Below, piece by piece: positions 31,601-40,600 of a DNA stretch of 64,000 bases. The DNA is from Streptomyces luteolifulvus (GTDB lineage Bacteria > Actinomycetota > Actinomycetes > Streptomycetales > Streptomycetaceae): the NCBI RefSeq assembly GCF_008806595.1, contig NZ_VZRB01000036.1, forward strand, positions 20,432 through 84,431. The letters are read 5' to 3'. Numbering within the stretch: the stretch's first letter is position 1; every line of letters starts with the position of its first letter. Under the pieces are notes generated by a model. The model did not search any database, had not been told where the DNA came from, and saw only the letters and a program-made list of their open reading frames with translations. The position numbers and the translations under genes are program-made.

Positions 31601-34600
31601 TCCACGTGGCAGCAGTCCCGGCAGCAGCCGGCCGACCGCAGGCCGAGCCTCCTCGTGGACCCGGACGCGACCGTACTGGCCTACGACAAGCGTCTGGACG
31701 CCCTGGAGAAGTTCCTCAAGGACCACAACGAGTACCTGCGGGACGAGAACGGCGCCGACCTCACCTTCGAGTTCCTCCGCGTGCCCGACCACGACGCCAT
31801 GTCCCCCGCCGAGGCCGCCGCCAAGGACACCGTGGAGCAGTTCATGGTGGACACGGTCCTGACTTGGGCCTCCCACGCCGAGATCGGCTACCTCCTCTCC
31901 CGTCAGCACCAGGAGGTCAAGGGCGACCGGAACGTCAGTGACGCGCCGCTGATGCACGACTTCGACGAGATGCGCCGGCGGCGGAAGGAGGACGTCCGCG
32001 TTCAGCTCAGGGCGGGCGAGGACCTCACCCGGCTCTGGCGGGCGGGCGAGCCGACCCACCGGCTGATCAACCGCCTGATCCGGGACTACCCCGAACTCTC
32101 CCTCCTGTACGGGGAGATCTGCGCGCCGAGCGAGAGGTACACCTTCTTCCAGCACGCGCAGATGGTCCTGGGCCAGTACCTCAAGCTCGCCCACCGCGAC
32201 ATGGACGACGACCGCCGCGTGGTGCCCGTGGACGCGATCGTCAAGGCGATCCTCTTCCACGACATCGAGAAGGCGAACTCCAAGGTGATGTACGGGGACG
32301 ACAAGGACCCGGACCAAGAGCCGGATCCCGAGGAGAAGAAGCCGAAGAAGGGCCCGAAGAAGAAGGAGCAGCACGACTACGAGGCCGAGCACCGCGGCGC
32401 CGTCGACCTCATGAGCCGGTACCGCCACCTGTGGGGCGACGTCGACAACGACAAGGATCTGGCGCGCACGTACAGGGCGGCCGTCATGATGGTCGACTCC
32501 GACCCCCTCGGCTTCTACTACCGGAAGAAGTTCCACGCCAAGGACCCCGGCCCCAACCGCGACGCGGCGTTCCACTGGATCGTCTCGGCGTACATGCGGC
32601 TGCAGGGCAAGCCCCTGGTGACGTCCGACGGCACCACGCGCTACCTGGCCACTCTGGACGACGCGGACACCGAGGGCATCCGGAGGCTGTTCCACGAGTT
32701 CCACCAGTACTACCAGGCGGACTTCTCCTCCTACACGAAGTACAGCGGCTACCACGACTACGAGGCCCCGGAGAAGTCGAGGCAGGGGCAGACCCTGAGC
32801 CCGGAGAACCCCGGCGTCTTCGAGGCCGCTCCCCGGCAACCCGCCAAGGAGGCGACCGGCAAGGAGACGTTCACCCAGCAGTTCGTCTCCGACGAGGACC
32901 AGGATCCCCTGGACCCGGGGAACCGCTACGGCACCGGTCCCAAGATGGCCGAGACCTCCCCGGTGGGCGAGACGCACGGTCTGCGGTTCGTCTTCGACAC
33001 GAAGTACGAGACCATGTACGCCGAGATCGCGAAGATGTTCGCCAGCGACGAGGACGTCCGGGTCAACTTCCGGCGCGTCGGCGGAGAGCGCATGCGCTCC
33101 GACGCGAAGGCGCTCGGCGACGAGGCGAACGCGAAGGCACCGGCACCCGACGCGGTGCCCCCCGGAAACGACAACACCACGCCGGCAGATCAGGAGGGGA
33201 ACAAGGGCGCGCCCGTCGACCTGCTGGACGACGGGGACGACAACCTGCTGGGCTTCATGGAGCTCGGGAACGGCAAGGTCCCCGTCCCCGGCACTCCCCA
33301 GTCCTCCGCCGAGCGGATCGACGAACTCGTCGCGTCGCTCACCCTCTCCCACCAGGACAACGGCACCCACCACCTCGTCGACCCCGACACCGACCCGGCC
33401 GAGGCGGACCGGATCCGCGGCGCCGTCGGGCGGTTCCCCCGGGACGACCGGTTCTTCACGCTCGCCAGTCACGTCGCGGGCACCGACGGCGCGCCCACCT
33501 GGCGCGGGGAGCGGGTCACCGCCCATGAACTGGCCGTCGTGCTGTCCCGGCTCGCCGACGACGGGGTGTGGGACACCACCAGGCCGCTGCAGTTCGCCGC
33601 CTGCGGTCTGGGCGAGAACATGGAAAGGTCGTACGCCGCAGACACGCTGCGTGCGCTGCGGGAGCTGCGGCCCGACCTGCCGCTCACCGCGTACGCGCCC
33701 CGGTCCACCCTGTGGTTCGTGCCGTCGGTGACCGGGCCGTTCACCACGGACACCACCGGTCCCGGCCACACGGCCGTGGCCCGGAAGGTCGTCTGGGGCA
33801 CCGACGGTACGCCCCGCCTCGTCCCCGACCACTGGGTCAGGCTGTTCCTGCCGCCGGGCAGGGACGCCGCCGTCGAGACGACGCTCCTCGGCGCCCACAT
33901 GCCGCCCGACGGCCAACTGTCGCCCGACGACGGGCCGACGACGACTGCGGCGCCCAACGGCTACCTCACCGACGGCGGCGACACGTCCAGGGACTTCTCC
34001 GAGGCCGTGCCGTTCGGGCAAACCGGCAACGGCGAGGGCCCTTCGACGTCTCAACAGCAACAAGAGCCGCTCGAACCCTCGCCGGTGAGCTCCACTGCCC
34101 CGACCCCGCGTGCGCCCTGGTACGTCGGCGAAGGCAAGGCGCTCGGCGACGGGCGGGTCGTGTCTGTGTCCGGTCACGCCCAGATGGAGAGGGACCTGAA
34201 GCTGGCCGGGGCCGAGCTGAGGAACGCCGGGATGGGCGCGGAGACGGCCGCCAAGGTCATGAAGCGGCTGACCCCGGTCCTCTCCAGCACCGACGCCGGA
34301 GACTGGAACGACTTCCTTCGCAACGGGGCGGTCTTCCACACACGCGGCAAGGTCGTGATCGTGACCGCCCGGCCGGACGACCTCACGCACCACGCGGCCC
34401 AGCCCAAGGAGCAGCTCGCCCCGTACGCCTCGCGCAACCAGGCCGTCACCAACCGCGCGGTGTCTGCCGGCGGCAACCTCTCGGCGGCAGGCGCCGTGGA
34501 CGCCGCGGTGAAGCTGGCGAACATGACGAACGTGACCGGGACGGTCCCGTCCGTCAAGGTCCAGGCGGGCACCACGTACGCCACGTCCCGGACCGCCACG

Positions 34601-37600
34601 GCCGACACCCAGGGCGCCGGGCGGACCCTGCTCAAGGAGATGCACGAGTTCGACGGAGACGTACGCGTCCAGGTGCACGTGCTCGACAAGGACACGACGC
34701 GCAAGGCGGAGTTCGCCTTCCCCCTGCGGCTGCGGCTCGCCCTCCCGGAGGGGACCGACCGCTCGGGCGACGGCAGGACCTGGAAGGTCGTGGCCCCCGA
34801 GGCGCTCAAGTCCGTGCCCTCCACCGTCAACGCGATCGCGCCGGGCCCCCTGCTGACCGATCTCGCCTCGGCCATGACCAAGGCGGGGTACGCCCCGGAC
34901 GTCTCCGCGGCGTTCGTCTCGACGGTCGCCACGGACCTCTTCAACGAGAAGGCGCTCAAGGACGCCAACCAGTGGTGGAGCACCGGGAGCCTGACCTCCG
35001 GGGTGTTCTCCGCGGGCGGGTTCCCGAAGAAGTCGACGGTGGGGCACTTCGTGGTCGGCGCCGAGCTGACCGGCCTGCGGCGAATGGGCCTGACGAGCGG
35101 GAAACTGCAGGTGCGGGAGGACTTCTCCGACGCGTTCGGCGTCAAGTCGAGCAGCAAGTTCGGCGACAAGTCGGGCCTCACGCTGGGCGCGTCCTTTCTG
35201 ACAAACCCCGACGGTCCCATGGTCGTTCCGAGCGTGGAGCTGGCTCTCAACGTGGCGCGCTCGCACAACTCCGACGTGGGCGGCTCGGACAAGACCAAGG
35301 TGAAGGTCAAGCACGCCGAGGAGAAGCAGGTCGAGTACCACGCGACCGCCCGGTTCCACGTGGAGTTCATGTCGTCGTCGACGCGGACGCCGCTCTCGTT
35401 CGACTCGACCTTGGAGCTCGCCGTGGGCGTGCCCGCCTCCCAGGCCGGCACCTTCGAGGCTGGGCTGCTCGGCCCCGTGCCGACGGAGTTCGTGCCGGAC
35501 CGGCCGCGCCCGGACGCCCCCGCGACCCCGACCCCGTCTCGCCTGCGGCTCATGGGCCAGGCCGTGCGCGCGCTGCTGCGGCTCGCCCGCCAGGAACCCT
35601 CGGCGAACTTCGACGTCGGCGCGGCCCGGCCGTTCCCGAGCGGCGGGATGCCGGACCCGGCGGGTCTTCTGAAGATCGCCGGTCGGCATCCGATCGAGAT
35701 CGCGACCTCGACCGGCACGCTCCCCGACGGGCCCGTGTGGACGAGGCTGCGCGACCACTCCCGGGTGACGGTCGTCCCCGGTACGGATGAATACTGTCTC
35801 GCGGACGCGACCGCGCCGGAACCGGCCTTCCGCTACCACGTGAACGCCGCCGGGGAGGTCACCGCGGCCCAGCGCCTGCGCACCTCCACCTTCACCGAGC
35901 TGTTCGGACCGCTGGAACCGGGGGACGCAGGCATCGCACGGCTCACCCGGCTCAGCGCCGACCGGCCCTGGCTCGGCTTCGCTGTGCTCGACGACTCGGA
36001 AGTCCCGCTTCACATCCCCGATCCCCCTCGCGAGGGCGGCCCGGTACTGACCGTCCTCAAGGGCGGCGGCGGAGCTCTCGACGTCCAGGGCGCTCTGCGC
36101 CACCCGGTCGAGCAGACTGTCCGCAACCTCGCCGCCACCGACGCCGCGGCGGCGGAGCAGCCCATGCAGGTGCTCACCGACCTCGTGAGCGAACTGGAGG
36201 ACTTCGCCGCCCGCCGCCGCCTAGTGGAGGTACGGATCGACGCGAGGTACCGTGATCGCGACGCGCTCACCGAACGTCTCGCCGGCAATGCCTACCTGAG
36301 CATCCGGGACGGCGACGACCCCCGGCAGCCGGCCGCGTACCTGATGAGGGTGGACGAGAACGGCGCCCTGCTCGGCCCCTTCCGCCAGCGGGACTTCGGC
36401 AGCGATCCCCTCGAACCGCCCGCCCTCGCCTCGCGCAACGGCCTCGGCCCCGGTGTGGTCGGCGAACTCCCCGGCTCGGAGCAGGTGTTGAAGACCGCGC
36501 TCGACTGGCTCGACCGGCACCTGGAGCGGACCGGCCTGAAGAAGCGGCTGAGCGAGGAGGAGTACGCGCAGTTCCACCGGGAGCTCACGGCAGCCTTCGG
36601 CACGACCGGCATGCGGGCCCGCTTCCCCAAGCTCCTCGGCTCCGGCGTCCCGCTCGTCCTGAAGGCGGGCAACCAGGAGCTCCGGCTGCACCTGCGCTCC
36701 GAGTTGCTCGGTCTGCGGGGCGAGCCCGTGAAGAGCGACCTGTCGCTGACCCGCTCGGTGACGCGGAGCGCCAACCAGACCGTCGGCGTCGGCGACCAGG
36801 TGTCCGTCTCGGCCACCGCCGGCGCCACCGTCCGGGTCGACACCCGCGAGAAGCAGCGGTTCGAACCCGGGAGCAAGGTCGGCCTCACTGTCACGCCTTC
36901 CAACGTGAAGAACTCCGTGGCCACAACCGTGAAGGCCTCCCGCGAAAAGGAGACCAGCGGACCGCACACCGTGTTCACCTACACGGCCGTCCACCACCTG
37001 ACTGCCACGGTCCACGACGCCAAGGGCAACCAGGTGTCCGGTTCGTCGCTGCGCATCGAGGGCGACGACGTGTCCGCCGTCGTGCGCGTCGGCGACGACC
37101 ACCTCGCCAACGACACGACCGCTCACCGAATATCCACGGGCTTGGTGACGGAGTTCCTCCTGAGCGACGACCCGGACTGGCTCGGCAGGGCCGGCGCCAC
37201 GGAGTTCGTCCTTCCCCGCGACGGCCTCGGCGGCATCCATCCCGAGTTTCTGAGCGCCCGTCTGCTCACCCACTCCGTGGTCGCGCTGGTCGCCGAGCAC
37301 GGCGGCGCGAGAACGCCGAAGCCCGGGGACGAGGAGTTCGACCGGCACTCCGGGGACACGGTCGGCGCCCTGCGCCGGGGCCTCACCCCCGAGATCGAGG
37401 ACGCGCTCGCCCCACACTTCCTCCAGTCCCGATTCGAGCAGCTCACGAGCCCGCACGGCGCGGTGTTCCCGCTGCCGCCGGACTCCTCCGGCCGCGCACA
37501 GGCCCTCACGGTCCGGCTGCGGCTCGGCGAGCCCGTGCACGAGGGGACCGGTACCGGGACCAACCTCACGTACACGGCGGAGACCGGCACCAAGTCCAGT

Positions 37601-40600
37601 ACGGGCAGCACCCGTTCGTTCGGCTACGGCGGCGGCCTCAGCGTCGGCGGCTACGCCTCCCTCGCCGGGAAGTCGGTCAGCGCGAGCGTGTCCGCGGAAG
37701 CCTCCCGGACGCACACGAAGGCGCGGACCGTCGCCTCGGCCGGCACCGGGACCTCGACGGCCACGTACAAGGGCACGAGCCACCGTTACCGCGCCGACGC
37801 CTACTACGAGATCACCCACCACACCTGGCAGCCCGACGGCACCTTCTCGACCACCCCGTCGGGCCACTCCACGGGGAAGCGGTACGTGAAGGTGGAGGGC
37901 GGCGTGGAGCTGACGGTCCCCGACCACCAGGCCCGTGTCCTGGGCATGCCCGACACCGGCCCGCGGCCCGCCGTGCCGCACGGACCCCGCACGTACGTCG
38001 ACGCCGACCTGGCAAAGGCCGTCTCGCACGTGGAGAAGCTCGGCGCGGACATTGTGCTGACCGAGATCAAGAACCTGCTCGGCACGCTGAAGGGCATCCC
38101 GGACCACCTCGGCGACGACGTCCCCACAGACTTCTCCCTCGCTCTGGAGACCGTGTTCTCCCCGGAGGCCCTGCGCGCCAACTTCGCCGCGCTCAGCACC
38201 ACTTCGGTACGCCAGGTGGTCAAGCTGCGGCAGCCCGGGGGCGGCACCCGGATGATCGGCATCCGGGTCACCGCCGAGGTCGGGGACCCGAGGTACGAGG
38301 GCCCCCGCGACCAGGTCACGCTCGCCATGGGCGACACCGCCACGCGGTCGACCGCGTCCGCGTCCGCGGTGTCGGACAAGGGAGGCGGGCAGCTCTCCCT
38401 CGCCCTCAAGGCGACCGACGCGAACGGCCTGTCGCGCGGCGGGGCCAAGATCGGCGCCGGGGCGGACACGTCCGTCGGGCGCACCAAGACCGTCACCGTC
38501 TCGGAACGCGACCAGCACAGCTTCGAGGTCACCGGCACGGCGCAGGAGTTCAGCCACCCGGTCTCGTACACCGTGCAGATCTTCGAAGGCTCCGAACCGC
38601 ACCAGCTCATACGGCTGGCGGGGGCCGCGCTCAATGCCCCCGTCCAGCTCATCGACCGGGCCACGGACGGCCGGGCCGGACGGTGGTTCGCCGAGCAGTG
38701 GGGAGGCCAGTGGGAGAAGGTCTTCCCCTCGGGCCACAAGCCGGCGGGGACGAAGACGATCGAGGACCGCGAGGTCCGGCTACTGGTGCCCGACCACCTG
38801 ACCCGCGCGGGCGCGACGGCCCCCGCCCCGGTGGTGCCGGTCGGCCGCGTCCGCCCGCAGGGCCCCACGGCCGTGACCCCGGAGGTCCAGAGGCTCACCA
38901 AGGACCTGGCCCCGGCAGTGCAGGCCCTCTCCCTGCCCGGACTCGGCGGGATCGTGAAGTGGCTGCCCACCGCCGCGGCCCTCCCGCGCCGGGTCGCGGA
39001 GAACGACACCGGGACGCTCACCCGCGAGGACCTTGCCCCGGCGACCCTGGCGGGTCTGCGGACCGATCTGCTGACGACCGAACAGAACCTGCGCGCCAAC
39101 ATCCGGCAGCTCCTCGACGGCGGCTACACCGTGCCGGTGGCGGACGGTGAGGAGGTCACCGTCCGGATGGTTGTCCGCCGGACCCGGCACCTCGCCTCCG
39201 CAGAGTTCGACTCGAACGTGGAGACGGAGGTGCGGGAGCAGGAGACGGAACGGGAACGGGAGAGGACCACGCTCGCCTGGTCCGGCTCGGTCGTCCCGGA
39301 CGGCCCCGTGCACACCATGGGCTCCGGCACGCCGGAGGGGCCCGGCGTCGCCGGCGTCACCACGACCCTGGGCGGGTCCTTGGGCATCGGGGGCGAGCAC
39401 GGGCACAGCCTCAGCACGAGCCGGAGCGAGACCGTCGACGAACGGGACAAGAAGAAGGGCACTCAGCACTACTACAAGGCCGACGTCACCTGGGTCCTCA
39501 CGGGCAGTCGGAGAACCACGGTCGAGATCGAGGTCGACGGCGGCCTGATCGGGCTGCTCCAGGACGAGCCGGCCGACGGCCTGGCGGACAAGCACGAGGG
39601 CTTGTTCGAGCGGAAGCCTGACCCGGAGCCGACGCCGGAGCCGACGCCGGAGCCGACGCCGGAGCCGGCAGGCGAGGGCGAAAGGGAGGGCGAGGGCGAG
39701 ACAGCCCCGAAGACCGACACCGAGACGGACCCGGATGTCCGGACCGAGGGCCAGGAACAGGACCAGGACCAGGGCGAGGACCGGGACGAGAACCGGGGCG
39801 AGGACCAGGGCAAGGACCGGCACGAGAACCAGGACGAGAACCAGGACCAGGACGAGAACCGGGGCGAGCACCAGGACGAGAACCAGGACCAGGGCGACGA
39901 CGAACTGGACCAGGACCCCGGCGAGAACCGGGAGGCGGACGAGGCCGAGGACCAGGACGAGGGCGCGGGCGAGAACCAGGACCAGCGCGACGACCGGAAC
40001 CCCGACGACGACGGGTACGAGGCCGACGACGAGGACGAAGGCGACAGCGACGGCGAGGACCACGGCGAGAACCGGCACCAGGACGAGACCGAGACCCAAA
40101 ACCAGCACGACGACCAGAACCCCGACGACGACGGATACGAAACCGACGACGAGGACGGGACGGAGGCGGGTCGGCCGTCCGTCGTCGTCACCCTGGCCGC
40201 CGACATCGACACCGACACATCCACCACCCCTCTCGACCCCACCCGCCCGGCACCCCCCGCATCCGTACCCACCGTGACCATTACCCCGACCACCCACACT
40301 CCCCTCGTGTCGCCCGCCCCCGTTCTCCGGGTCACCGAGTACGAGGCGGTGGGGACGGTGTCGCGTCCCCGCCGGGTCGGAGAGACGCGCATGGCCGTGC
40401 CGGAGGGGCTCGAACAGATCGCGCTCACCCTGAACGGACCGCCGAGGGACGCCGAGTCCTTCCCCGTGTACCGGCTCGAGCGGCCGGTTGGTACGGCGGA
40501 GGGGCGCCCCGCCCTCCAGGTGTCCGACGACCGCCGGTTCGCGGTACCGGACCAGCGGGGCGGCGCCCAGGAGTTCTACGCCACGGCGGACGCCGTCGCG

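Noticed and set aside
19679..39100. Several minus-strand open frames of 1,000-1,600 codons opposite the giant gene
   Set aside because: They overlap each other and the giant gene, lack ribosome sites and domains, and mirror its codon bias.
39614..40170. Possible CRISPR array in the repetitive acidic tract
   Set aside because: The repeats are short, irregular, in-frame codon repeats without spacers of constant length.
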